Shown: piece after piece, positions 1-10,854 of the stretch
Layout of the letters: every line of letters starts with the position of its first letter
Position numbering within the stretch: the stretch's first letter is position 1
Source: Agapanthus africanus
Taxonomy: Eukaryota > Streptophyta > Magnoliopsida > Asparagales > Amaryllidaceae
DNA: 64,000 nucleotides
Direction of reading: 5' to 3'
Assembly (NCBI GenBank): GCA_030015575.1
Contig: CM057339.1
Location: forward strand, 695,528,761-695,592,760
The notes under the pieces: model-generated
Told to the model about the DNA's origin: nothing
Seen by the model: the letters and a program-made list of their open reading frames with translations, nothing else
Databases searched by the model: none
Program-made: the position numbers and the translations under genes

Positions 1-462
1 TGTGAGGACAATGATGTATATTTTGTATTCTGGTGTCGAGCTCGTGGGAGCCGACTGTTTTTATATGCAGTTTATATTTCTGTGATGTTTACTTATTGCT
101 CATTCTTCGCTACGGCGTCGTATATTACTCTTGTGATGATGGTTTCCGCCGTTGGGCGTGATTCCTCCCGTTTGGGAATGTTTTGTTTCATTATATTTCA
201 TTTTTACTCATATCCTGTTTATACCCGGTTTCGGGGCTACTTTTACAAAGGAAATGCTGCCAAAATTATTTAAATGATTACGTAACTTTAAAAGAACTTA
301 TCAAATTATTTAAGGGTTTCTAAATGTTTTAACTAAATGTTTTCAACACTCGCTACTTTTAAATGGTTTTGATTTCTGGGTTCGGCTTACTTAGTCGCGT
401 TACGCCTGTAGACGTAGCGTGGTTAAGTGCCGGTCACGAGTCGAAATATTCGGGTCGTGACA
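1..462 (+). repeat. 5' LTR of the chromovirus, 3' part only
   Basis: Near-identical to 8321-8784, the end of the 3' LTR. It ends in CA at 462, directly before the primer-binding region. The first ~2.9 kb of this LTR lies left of the window. Confidence 0.93.
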
Positions 463-466
463 AAGT

Positions 467-478
467 TGGTATCAGAGC
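467..478 (+). other. Primer-binding site (tRNA-iMet)
   Basis: TGGTATCAGAGC, the standard complement of the plant initiator-Met tRNA 3' end, lies four bases after the LTR end. Confidence 0.92.
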
Positions 479-697
479 GTAGGTTTTACCTTTCGGAGTG
501 TAGGATGACCTTGGTATGATGGAGTAGGTAGCTGAAGCAGAGTGGCGTAGAGTGTGTATGTTCCGCGGAATGCTCACGACACGGTACTCCGCCAAGGAGA
601 CCTTAGGATTTATTGATTTAAATTCCTTCTTGAGTATATATATTCTTGTGATTCGATTTTCGTATTCTTATCGAATCCTAATTTCCTTTCAGCCATT

Positions 698-1980
698 ATG
701 TCGCCAAAGACTACGAGGGCGCAGAGAGCGGCCGCGAGGGCCGAGATTCGAGTTGACTCGTCCGAGACGAGGACTGATGCGGGCAGTGCACCCGTTGTAC
801 CCGAGCAGACTGTTCCTCCCGTGACAGATCAGATCACCACGCTAGGGGCTGGTATGCAGGAGATGCGCCAGACGGTGGGATCCAGCATGCAGGAGATGCG
901 CCAGATGATAGGATCGCTACTTAAGACGCTTCGAGCGCAGCGACCAGAGGTAGCTCCACCCGTTCCAGAGACCGCGATGGTACCTACCGCATAGCCAGTT
1001 TCCCCTGCAGCCACGGAGGTGATTACAGTATCGCTATCAGAGTTCATGAGGCTGAAGCCTCCGGTCTTCATAGGCACCGATACAGCCGAGGACCCACAGT
1101 CTTGCATTGATAGGATGGCTCGGATATGTCGTTCCCTCAGATGCGCAGATGCGAGATGGGTTGAGTTCGCGAGCTTTCGCTTGGAAGGTCTTGCGCAGAA
1201 GTGGTGTGATTCAGTTGAGAAGGGCAGAGCGTCAGGTCTTCCTCCTATGACCTGGACAGAGTTCGTGGCACTATTTCTTGCCCGCTTTCTTCCACTGAGT
1301 GTTAGAGATGCTAGGGCACGCAGGTTCGAGTCCTTATGCCAGACTCCGGAGATGTCAGTGGCAGAGTATGACATGCTGTTTATAGAGCTAGCAGTTTATG
1401 CTCCGTACCTGGTGGTTACCGAGGAGATGCGAGTCAAGAGATTTGTTCGAGGCTTGCTTACGCCACTGTTCCTTGCGATCAGCGCGCAGCATTACGAGAC
1501 ATATGCAGCAGCTGTAGACGCAGCCCTTTTAGTCGAGGAGCGCCTTGCTGAGACTTCGGTTGTTCCAGAGCCGAAGAGAGTTCGTACTAGTATATTCGCA
1601 CGGAGGCAGTCATTCAGACGCCGCGATAGGTATCGTTCTGGTACGAGGAGTAGTAGAGATTCGGGACGAGGCCAGATGTTTAGTTCATATCCCCAGGAGA
1701 GTCAGCAGTCGTCGCGGGGTTGCTTTAGATGCGGCAGTCTACTTCACCTCGTTAGAGATTGTCCTGAGATACACCGGTGGGAGGCGGCAGCACCGCATGT
1801 TACCTTACCACCTTCACCACCCCAGAGGGCGTTGCCAGTTGTACCTACCGTTGTTCCACATCAGACTCACACTCAGAGAGGTCGTAGGCGTGGAGGAGTT
1901 CCTCAGAGAGGACGGGATGACCGAGGCAGAGGGCAGTCAGTCACCGGTGGAGGACAGGCGCGGGTGTTTGCTTTGACGCA
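698..1980 (+). pseudogene. gag: Chromovirus gag (broken)
   Basis: Encodes the capsid/nucleocapsid precursor of the element. The chosen ATG starts a short basic segment (MSPKTTRAQ), followed by two copies of a GMQEMRQ/SMQEMRQ motif, then an in-frame TAG at 992-994. Reading resumes in the same frame with a typical gypsy gag core (motifs FRLEGLAQKWCD and FLPLSVRDARARRFESL). A CX2CX4HX4C zinc knuckle spans 1721-1762 (CFRCG...H...C), preceded by an Arg/Ser-rich stretch. Length and order are normal for the clade; the single early stop is the only gag lesion seen. It runs in frame into the protease. Confidence 0.85.
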
Positions 1981-3969
1981 TCAGGACGCACAAGCGTCCA
2001 ATGCGGTGGTTTCAGGTATCCTTTCAGTATGTTCTATTGATGCACACGTGTTGTTCGATCCCGGATCCACGCACTCATACGTATCCACACACTTCGTGCC
2101 GAGTTTGGGTAGAGAGTCCGGTTTGCTTGATCAGCCGCTGGTGGTGACTACTCCTGTGGGAGAGTCGTTTGTTGCTAGGCACGTGTTCCGATCCTGTACC
2201 GTCTGTATTGGCGAGAGATAGTTGCCTGTCGACTTGATCCTTCTTGAGATGTTGGACTTCGACGTTCATTTGGGAATGGATTGGTTAGCCACGTGCTATG
2301 CTTCTGTGGACTGCCGTGAGAAGACAGTTAGATTCTGTTTTCCCGGCGAGTCGGTCTTTATTGTGTTGGGGGACCGTGGTGCCGCCCCTCACAGTGTGAT
2401 TTCTTCTTTTCGCGCTGGACAGCTTTTGAGGAAGGAATGTCAGGGATTTCTCGCCTATGTTTGCGATGCTAGCGCTATGGAGGTTCCATTAGATCAGGTT
2501 TCGGTTGGTAGCGAGTTTCCTGATGTGTTCCCTGACAAGCTTCCTGGGCTACCGCCCGAGCGCGATATTTCTTTCTGTATTGATTTGGTTCCTGGCACGG
2601 GGCCTATTTCTATACCGCCTTATCGGATGTCCCCGGCGGAACTTCGAGAGTTGAAGGGTCAGTTGCAAGATTTGTTGGATAAGAGACTTATTCGACCCAG
2701 TGTTTCTCCTTGGGGTGCTCCAGTCCTGTTCGTCAAGAAGAAGGACGGCAGTTTGCATCTGTGTATCGACTACCGTCAGCTGAACCGGGTGACAGTGCGG
2801 AACAGATATCCCTTGCCACGTATCGACGATTTGTTCGACCAGCTTCACGGGGCAGGATACTTTTTGAGGATCGATTTACGATCGGGCTATCATCAGCTGC
2901 GGGTTCGACAGGAGGACATTCCTAGGACAGCTTTCCGTACGCGCTACGGCCATTATGAGTTTTTGGTGATGTCGTTCGGACTCACCAATGCGCCAGCAGC
3001 ATTCATGGACTTGATGAACCGTATCTTCCGACCATATCTGGATCTGTTCATCATAGTATTCATTGACGATATCTTGGTGTATTCCCAGGTAGTGAGGAGC
3101 ACGAGCAGCACCTGCGGATTACACTGCAGACTTTGAGGGAGCACCAGCTTTATGCGAAATTCTCCAAGTGTGCTTTCTGGCTGGACAGCGTAGACTTCTT
3201 GGGGCATGTGATTTCACGAGACGGTATATGTGTAGACCCGAGGAAGATCGAGGTTGTTCAGCGTTGGCCCAGACCCACATCGGTTACGGAGATTCGCAGC
3301 TTTTTGGGGTCGGCCGGTTACTACAGGCGATTTGTGCAGGACTTCTCCAGTATTGCTACACCTTTGACTGGGTTGACCCGGAAGGGAGTTCCTTTCGACT
3401 GGATGGAGGAGTGCGAGCACAGTTTTCAGCAGCTACGGACTCGGCTGACTACGGCACCGGTATTATCATTACCTTCAAGATCAGGCGGATTTGTGGTCTA
3501 TTGTGATGCTTCTCGAGTGGGGTTAGGGTGCGTATTGATGCAGCATGACAGGGTGATCGCGTATGCTTCGAGACAATTGAAGAAACATGAACAGAACTAC
3601 CCCACTCACGATTTGGAGATGGCTGCAGTGGTCTTTGCACTTAAGATCTGGCGACATTACTTATACGGCGAGTCGTGCCAGATATTCACAAATCACAAGA
3701 GTTTAAAGTATATATTTCAGCAGCGAGACCTGAACCTTAGACAGCGCCGATGGATGGAGTTAGTGAAGGATTACGACTGCGAGATCTTGTATCACCCGGG
3801 CTAGGCGAATGTGGTGACGGATGCTTTGAGCAGGAGGCCCGGGGGTAGTCTATCTTGTTTGAGCGCAGTACAGGGACAGTCGTCGGCAGATTGGCAGATA
3901 TTATGCGACAGCCGGATACAGTTCGAGTTCACGCCGATTGGAGGACAGATCGCGCATGTTCGTGCATGA
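1981..3969 (+). pseudogene. pol: Chromovirus protease - reverse transcriptase - RNase H (broken)
   Basis: The aspartic protease motif FDPGSTHSYVS starts at 2054, with Asp at 2057-2059; a DPG core is common in plant gypsy elements. An in-frame TAG lies at 2219-2221. RT follows, with [16 protein letters not shown], the [13 protein letters not shown] block and the catalytic FIDD at 3059-3070. Just after it, at about 3085-3095, the frame shifts (one base lost or two gained). RNase H shows YCDAS and [12 protein letters not shown], but the third acidic position reads TNHKSLKY: the usual Asp is Asn at 3691-3693. TAG at 3802-3804 and TGA at 3967-3969 close the region. Coding-dead. Confidence 0.88.
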
Positions 3970-4029
3970 CCACAGTTACTTGACCGCATACATGAGGCAC
4001 AGCGCAGTGATGACCGATGTTCGGAGATC

Positions 4030-5415
4030 ATGGCACAGATTGGACAGGGCAGATTTTCCGAGTTCGTGATCGATGATCAGGGGGTACTACGATTTGGGGT
4101 TAGACTGTGCGTACCAGATGCTGAGGGACTGCGGCACGAGATTCTCGAGGAGGCACATCGATCGGTGTACAGCGTCCATCCCGGTTCCACCAAGATGTAT
4201 CATGATATGAGAGATGTTTACTGGTGGGACGGAATGAAGAGGGACATCGCAGATTTCGTATCGAGATGCCTGACTTGTCAGCAAGTCAAGGCTGAGCACC
4301 AGAGACCCGCGGGAGAGCTACAGCCGTTACCCATTTCGGAGTGGAAATGGGAGCAGATTTCGATGGATTTCGTTATGGGTCTACCCAGGACAAGGCGAGG
4401 GTATGACTCCATTTGGGTGATCGTAGATCGTTTGACGAAAGCGGCTCACTTCCTGCCAGTGAAGACGACTTTCGGATTTTCTCAGTACGCCCAGATTTAC
4501 ATCGACGAGATAGTACGACTGCACGGAGTCCCGACATGTATCGTGTCCGACAGAGGCACCCAGTTTACCAGTCGACTATGGCAGAGGCTTCAAGAGGCTT
4601 TGGGCACTCGCTTGAGTTTCAGCACAGCATTTCATCCACGGACCGACGGACAGTCAGAGCGGACTATTCAGACTCTCGAGGACATGCTCAGAGCGTGCGT
4701 ATTAGATTTCGGAGGTAGCTGGGATCATCACTTACCCTTAGTAGAGTTCTCCTACAATAACAGCTACCAGGAGACCATTCAGATGGCACCGTTTGAGGCT
4801 CTTTATGGGAGGAGATGCACATGGCCCGCCTGTTGGACAGAGCTCAGTGAGAGCAGTATCTTAGGGCCACAGATTGTTGAGGAGACGACCGCGAAGATCC
4901 AGTTGACTCGCGATAGGATGAGAGCAGCTCAGAGTAGGCAGAGATCTTATGCGGACCGTCGGCGGCGCAGACTTGAGTTTTCTGTTGGTGATCATGTTTT
5001 CTTGAGGGTCTCCCCAATGAAAGGTGTGATGAGGTTAGGGAAGAAGGGGAAGATCAGTCCCAGATATGTGGGCCCCTTCGAGATCCTCGAGCGTGTTGGT
5101 GCAGTTGCTTACCGATTAGCCCTTCCACCCAGTTTTCCAGATGTGCATCCCGTATTTCACGTTTCGATGCTCCGTAGATTTCTTCATGATCCTTTGCATG
5201 CGATTCAGCACCCGACGATCCAGCTTGAGCGCGACCTTTCCTATGCAGAGCAGCCAGTGATGATCTTGGATCGACAAGTGAAGAAATTGAGATCGAAAGA
5301 CATTTCATCAGTCAAGGTACTTTGGCGTAGCCCGAGCAGCGGGGAGTTCACTTGGGAGACCGAAAGCGAGATGAGGAAGAAGTACCCCCGTCTTTTCGAA
5401 GGTACGTGTAGTTAA
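4030..5415 (+). pseudogene. pol: Chromovirus integrase with C-terminal chromodomain
   Basis: Longest open stretch of the element (461 codons), in the same frame as the upstream RNase H but cut off from it by the TGA at 3967. An HHCC-type zinc segment (EEAHRSVYSVHPG ... CLTCQ) is followed by the catalytic core with Asp 4366-4368, Asp 4549-4551 and Glu 4657-4659. The last two are 35 residues apart, so DD35E is intact. Then come the GPY/F module (PRYVGPFEILERVG) and a chromodomain-like end (KVLWRSPSSGEFTWETE). In chromoviruses this tail guides insertion into modified chromatin. ATG 4030 is only the first Met after the stop, not a true start; the protein is normally released from Pol by the protease. 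Confidence 0.88.
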
Positions 5416-5420
5416 ATTTT

Positions 5421-5456
5421 GAAATTCGGGGACGAATTTCATTAAGGGGGAGAGAT
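5421..5456 (+). other. Polypurine tract with adjacent hairpin
   Basis: GAAATTCG...CGAATTTC (5421-5440) forms an 8-bp stem with a GGGA loop, immediately before AAGGGGGAGAGA (5444-5455), the plus-strand primer of the 3' LTR that begins at 5457. Confidence 0.85.
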
Positions 5457-8400
5457 TGTAACACCTTAGAATGTGAGTAGTGGCTAATTATATTTAAATA
5501 AAGGATTTTTAATAAAAAGTTTACCAAATTGAGTTTCAAATATTTTTCCAAATTTAATAAATATTTTTCTAGAATTTTCCTAGGCTTGCACACACATGTG
5601 CATGTAAACTAGGGTTTTAAAATGAGGTAATACCATGATTAGCAACTATGGTGGGTTTAATCATGGGGATTAAGCCCTTTGGTTTTAATTGAGTTTAATT
5701 AGTTATATGATGGTTGATTTAATTTGAATTCCCCTTTTAGTGTTGACTTGGTGAGAATGAGAGAGAAAGAATGCATCATGGCAAAAGCCATGCTTGCATT
5801 TAATGAAGAGAGAGAATGGAGGGGTTGACATTTGGGGTTATGATTCCCTCTCATTCTTGTAATCTTTTCTCTCAACCTCACTCTCACACTCACACACACA
5901 CTTACCTCCACAGCAACAGCAGCAGAAGCAAGCTCAGCAGCAGCTGAAGCAAACACAGCAGCAGCAACAGCAGCAACAGTGAGCAGCAACAGTGAGCAGC
6001 AACAGCAGCACAACTCCAGCTGAAGCTCCTTCCCTCCACTCCTTCTTCTTCCTCCAGCTCCCTAGGGTCGAGTGTGGGGTATACTTCTTGAACTTACCCC
6101 CTAGTTTGCTTATTTAGTGTAGCTTAGCTTCGATTAGTGGTTATTGGTGCGTTTTAGTGCGATATGTGGTGATTTGTGGGATCCATAACCAAGTGAAGTA
6201 TGTTTTGGTGTTAGTAAGTTGCTGGAGTGTTGTTAGGGCTATGTTAACCCGACTTAGCCCCCAATTGCACTAAAATACCACCAGATCCCTATTTGATGCA
6301 AATTCATCGTTTTTAAGTAAATTTTGACCTTTTGTAATCTGCTATTGACCCGGTGAGTTCAGATTGATTTTGAGAAGACTGCAGCATAGTGGTTAGGTGC
6401 TGATCCCCCAGGTAGAACACGAACCCCATACTTCATGTACAGGCCGCCGGAAAATTCGATCTGGCCGCAACTTGCGGCCAGATGGGGAGGGTTTTGGTTG
6501 GGGTTTGGTCCTTTAGGTGTCTGCTGAGACCCTTAGACTCCTGGCATGTGTATTTTCGTGTTATTCTTGCTGTAGGAAAATCTGGAGCTATATACCTATT
6601 TCTCGTATTTAAAACCTTCGCGACACGCGTGATACGCGTGTGGTTTGGGATTTCTGCGTATCGCGACGCGTCAGGGTAGTTTCAGGCGCGTAATCACACA
6701 TTTTTACGTATCGCGCACACGCGCGCTTGATTTGCGACACGGGTTTCTAGTTTGACCTTAATATCACGTTTTTTGGGATTTGAGCTTATGTGTGATATAT
6801 TATGTGATTCTAGGTTCGCAGGAGAGTGAGACGGATCCTGCGAAGAAAGGGAAGCAAGTCGTCGGCTACACTTAGCGCGAGACTTCGGTGAGTAGATTTA
6901 ACATCTATGGGGATATCGCCCGCATGGCGTTATGCGTCAGGGCTGATAGGACCTTATAGTTATACATTGCATTTTTCCTACATTGAATGTCATGTATACT
7001 ACTGTTGCATACTGCATTCCCTGCTATATGTATGTAAACTTAGTATTGATAGAACACCACACTATTACTAACGGTTCATGTTGCACGAGCACTAATCTGC
7101 ATGTCACACAAACACCGTTAGTAATTGCCATGACACACTCACTGTAGAATTGCCATGATTACATTGATGTAGTTCATTTCATATATGATTCGTTATGATC
7201 TTCATAGAAATTGGGAACCGCAAGATGTCTTTAAAAAACTGAAACTATTTTAAAAAGCGGTTCTCCCTTGTACCTACATTGTGACTTGATGTACATAGCA
7301 TATCGCATTTGATTCAAACATTGGTGTTGGATTTCCATGAAATTTCTAGTTTTGAGGACCGTGGAATTATTTAAAGAAAAGATGCACTATTTGAAAACAC
7401 GGTCCCTCGTGATATGATATTTTGGTGCGTCCACCACGCGTTTTCTCGGTGCTGAGACGTGTGCTTGAAACCCGATTCGAGGAGTTGGATGATCCGTTTG
7501 CGGGTTCGTGGTGGACCCGGTATGGTTCCTACCGGTTTTTTTCGTGGAGTAGACGATGAGCCGGCAGGGTGGCGAGTACCTACCGGTGATTGGTTGGATC
7601 TGGCGGTTGTCCGGAGGATACTGACCAGAGTCGAGAGATGGATGCGGGATGATCCGTACTGCCGGGGCCGAGGGCCGATACCGCAGACTGAGCCCGTGGG
7701 CTGATCCGGACTGACGGAGCCCGTTATATGAGGATTTGCGTGTCGATGCTGGACACGAGTATTTTATGATATTTTGAGTGCCGATGTTAGGCACTCGTAA
7801 TTTTCAGAGATTTACAGGATTTGAGGGCCGAGGAGAGTGTCGGCGCCTTAGTTTATTTGGGGATTTAGGTGCAGTTTGGGGCACCGATTATGTTTCCATG
7901 TTGATATTTCCATGTAGATGTTGTTTATCCCATGCTCAGCATTGTTTATCATGCATTTTATCCTGTAGTCGTTTTACCAGACAGAGCCTTTGCATGATTA
8001 TTGCACCTACTACTTGTCGCATATAGACCTTACTTGCTGTCATATGTTAGAGTAGCGCGGTACGTGCATGCTCGCGATTACCTTTATATGTTATCTCTAT
8101 TCACGAGTTGGCAACTCACCCCCGTTGTGCCACAGTATTTGCAGGTTGCCCTTCAGAGTAGTCGCGGCAGGCTGCCTTTTGCATCTTTTGGCTACAGATA
8201 CCCTAAAGGTTGTGCGGGAGCTGTTTTGCTTTAGGTGGGTTGTGGTATCTGATTACTTTTATTGTACTCCTTTTATATCTAGTATTCTCCATCTACCATA
8301 TATGTACTGGACTTAGTGACAGTGTGAGGACGATGATGTATATTTTGTATTCTGGTGTCGAGCTCGTGGGAGCCGACTGTTTTTATATGCAGTTTATATT

Positions 8401-8784
8401 TCTGTGATGTTTACTTATTGCTCATTCTTCGCTACGGCGTCGTATATTACTCTTGTGATGATGGTTTCCGCCGTTGGGCGTGATTGCTCCCGTTTGGGAA
8501 TGTTTTGTTTCATTATATTTCATTTTTACTCATATCCTGTTTATACCCGGTTTCGGGGCTACTTTTACAAAGGAAATGCTGCCAAAATTATTTAAATGAT
8601 TACGTAACATTATAAGAACTTATCGAATTATTTAAGGTTTTCTAAATGTTTTAACTAAATGTTTTCAACACTCGCTACTTTTAAATGGTTTTGATTTCTG
8701 GGTCCGGCTTACTTAGTCGCGTTACGCCTGTAGACGTAGCGTGGTTAAGTGCCGGTCACGAGTCGAAATATTCGGGTCGTGACA
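5457..8784 (+). repeat. 3' LTR of the chromovirus (3328 bp)
   Basis: Starts TGTAACACC right after the polypurine tract and ends ...GGGTCGTGACA. The last 464 bp match the 5' LTR end. The middle holds a CAG/CAA-rich tract and a CpG-rich patch with repeated ACGCGT-like words (about 6615-6740). The many short ORFs inside have no coding features. Right flank TATAC (8785-8789) is the candidate target duplication; its partner lies off-window. Confidence 0.92.
5914..6012 (+). repeat. CAG/CAA-rich tract in LTR
   Basis: Imperfect CAG and CAA trinucleotides for about 100 bases, following a CA/CT-rich stretch, inside the chromovirus 3' LTR. The antisense reading is a low-complexity ORF and is not a gene. 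Confidence 0.85.
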
Positions 8785-10840
8785 TATACTGAGCGATCCG
8801 TGTCCTTCGATCTTCTCGTCGTCGTCCCGATCTCTCCGCGGAATCTCCGGTCTTCAACTCCTCGTCGGAAGGGCACCACGTCGCCGGCTTCTTTTACGGG
8901 CTCCCACCTCTGGACCGAGGCAACTCGGGTACGAAGATAGCGAGTCGACGTGGCCAAGATTTGCTGTAGAATACGTGTAGTGCTCTATGTCTCATTTGGG
9001 GTTTGAGGAAGTTGCCTTTAGTGGAGGAAATGAACTATGGAACTTTGTGATGAACTTGGGGATTTTTGCAAGCATGAGAGAACCAAAAAAAACCCACACA
9101 AAATTGGGCAGCCCTCCTCTAATGCTTGGCCAGCCAAAGTGAATGGGGAGTGAGTGAATGAGAGAGAGTGAGGAGTGTGAATGAGGTAGCCACAAGCATA
9201 ATCCAAGAGAATGAAAAAGGTCATGATAATAGGCAATGATCACAATCAAAGAACCTCACTCCAAAACCCAATCATCAACAACCATGATGACTCCAAAACC
9301 AACACTCCAACAACCTAATCATCAACAACCATGATGACTCCAAAAGTCAAGCCATGATAAAAAGAAGAAGAAGTCAAATGAAGTCAAATGAGGGTGCAAC
9401 CATCATGAAGCAATAATATGCAAAGACCACCCTCCAAAATGCTTATTTGCACAAATGCAAATAAGCCCTCCTCCACCAAACTTCAGCCAATGAAAGATAC
9501 AAAGAAATATGGCCGAAACGGAAAACAAACTGGCAACTCCAAAAACTGATCCCGTAATAAATTACAGGAAAACCCCGCTACTGTATATACATACCCGCAT
9601 TTGCATTCCGACCGAAATACAAATGCAATGAGACAAAATCTACACTGTGTTATACTAGGATACGGCTTAAACCAAAGCCCGCTAGTATTATCCCTCCGAT
9701 CATGATCCGTGCAATGCCGCACGTATCTGATCGAACCCTGCCATATCTCCATACGGCCTCTACAGCGTTTCGCCCGAAACTTGAGCAACTGTCTGTGGGG
9801 GACTCTAAAGACTCGTCAACACCTTTGGTTGTGGATTTAACTACTAGCACGTCAGAGGTATTAGCCTATACGTAACAGGCTACCAGGTATTGACCAAAAG
9901 GGACGTCTGTGAGCGAACTCAGCCTGACACCCTACTGAGCCTGTCAGTGACAATATCCGTACAGTCCGGTCCGTTCGTCTATGAGCATCGCATGGCAGGC
10001 CTAGGGGGTTGGTAAAAGTCAGACCCCAAAAGCGGTACAAGTTGTGTCGGGGTGTAGCCCAGAACACCCTGAGATACTACTGGAATACCTACCAGTAAAT
10101 CTCCTGCCTTGGCCAAGGACTTCGTGCAATGGCTCTCCTAGACACAGCGCGACCTCACCCCCAACCCCGGGAGAGACAAACCCCTGCAGATCCGCTCACT
10201 GCCTCCATATGGCTCGGGACTGTACCCAACTAAAACCTGTTTGCATGTCTCCTTTGAGCGTGGTAGGGTAGTTATAAAAGTACAGTGGGAACTCACACGA
10301 GACAAATGACGATCCTCAGGTCGATAAACTAACATGTACACATGTCACCAGGAAACTGCTATCTGACGTCAGGTATAAGACCAACTAGCATGTTCCCGGC
10401 TAGTCCTGTCCGGTGTACTCATAACCCAATGAGCACATGTATACATCTTAGGTGAACCAACTGACACCAGTGGCTTGTGAGACCGGCCACCGCCCCTCGT
10501 CAGGGTCTCGACTGTATACACTAGTCTACTCTGGAGTATCGATGCCCTGTCTCGAAACTCCCATGACTAGGGACCTTTTAAGGATGAGCTTATAGACTAC
10601 CAGCTCCCACGTATATGATCGCCCTCATACTGCTGGCAGTCAAGCAAGAATCCTAAGGGCTCTATCAAAGTGTAATAGCGACCTGTAAGGTCACCTAAAG
10701 CAGTACATAATGATAAAGATAAACCAGATAGCATACTATCATCTTGAGTAAGACTGTCCTACCGGAATAGGTCCTCCCTCAATCATTGCAATCACATGCC
10801 TGTGATCCAATAATTGACTCTGAGGGCACTATCTCCAACA
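8785..10840 (-). repeat. LTR A: 3' LTR of copia element AB (part)
   Basis: Similar along its length to LTR B and LTR C. Right end ...ATCTCCAACA is followed directly by the reverse complement of a copia polypurine tract, so this is the 3' LTR of a minus-strand element. Contains TGACGTCA, a palindromic bZIP-type site, near 10363. The left ~500 bp lie beyond the chromovirus and outside the window. Confidence 0.88.
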
Positions 10841-10854
10841 ATCTCCCACTTGCA
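10841..10854 (-). other. Polypurine tract of element AB
   Basis: ATCTCCCACTTGCA, i.e. TGCAAGTGGGAGAT on the sense strand; the same word precedes the 3' LTRs of elements D and E. Confidence 0.85.

Larger units (their letters stand above)
1..8784 (+). mobile_element. Tekay-like Ty3/gypsy chromovirus (5' end outside window)
   Basis: Order seen: partial 5' LTR, initiator-Met primer site, gag, protease, RT, RNase H, integrase with a C-terminal chromodomain-like tail, polypurine tract, 3.3 kb 3' LTR. Long LTRs plus the integrase-chromodomain order fit the Tekay/Del clade of plant chromoviruses. The two LTR ends that can be compared (462 bp) differ at about 8 sites by eye, so the insertion is fairly recent, yet the polyprotein has four stops and one frameshift. 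The element sits inside copia LTR A: the sequence after its 3' end continues LTR A, and intact copies of that target (GAGATATACCGAGCG) occur near 16412 and 18886. Confidence 0.9.

Noticed and set aside
467..478. tRNA gene near the TGGTATCAGAGC words
   Set aside because: Only the 3'-end complement of the tRNA is present at each site; these are primer-binding sites beside LTRs.
829..1374. 181-codon minus ORF opposite gag
   Set aside because: Shadow of the chromovirus gag frame, which has a zinc knuckle and capsid motifs.
5699..6013. Minus ORF starting with Cys and Leu runs
   Set aside because: Antisense of the CAG/CAA tract in the chromovirus LTR.
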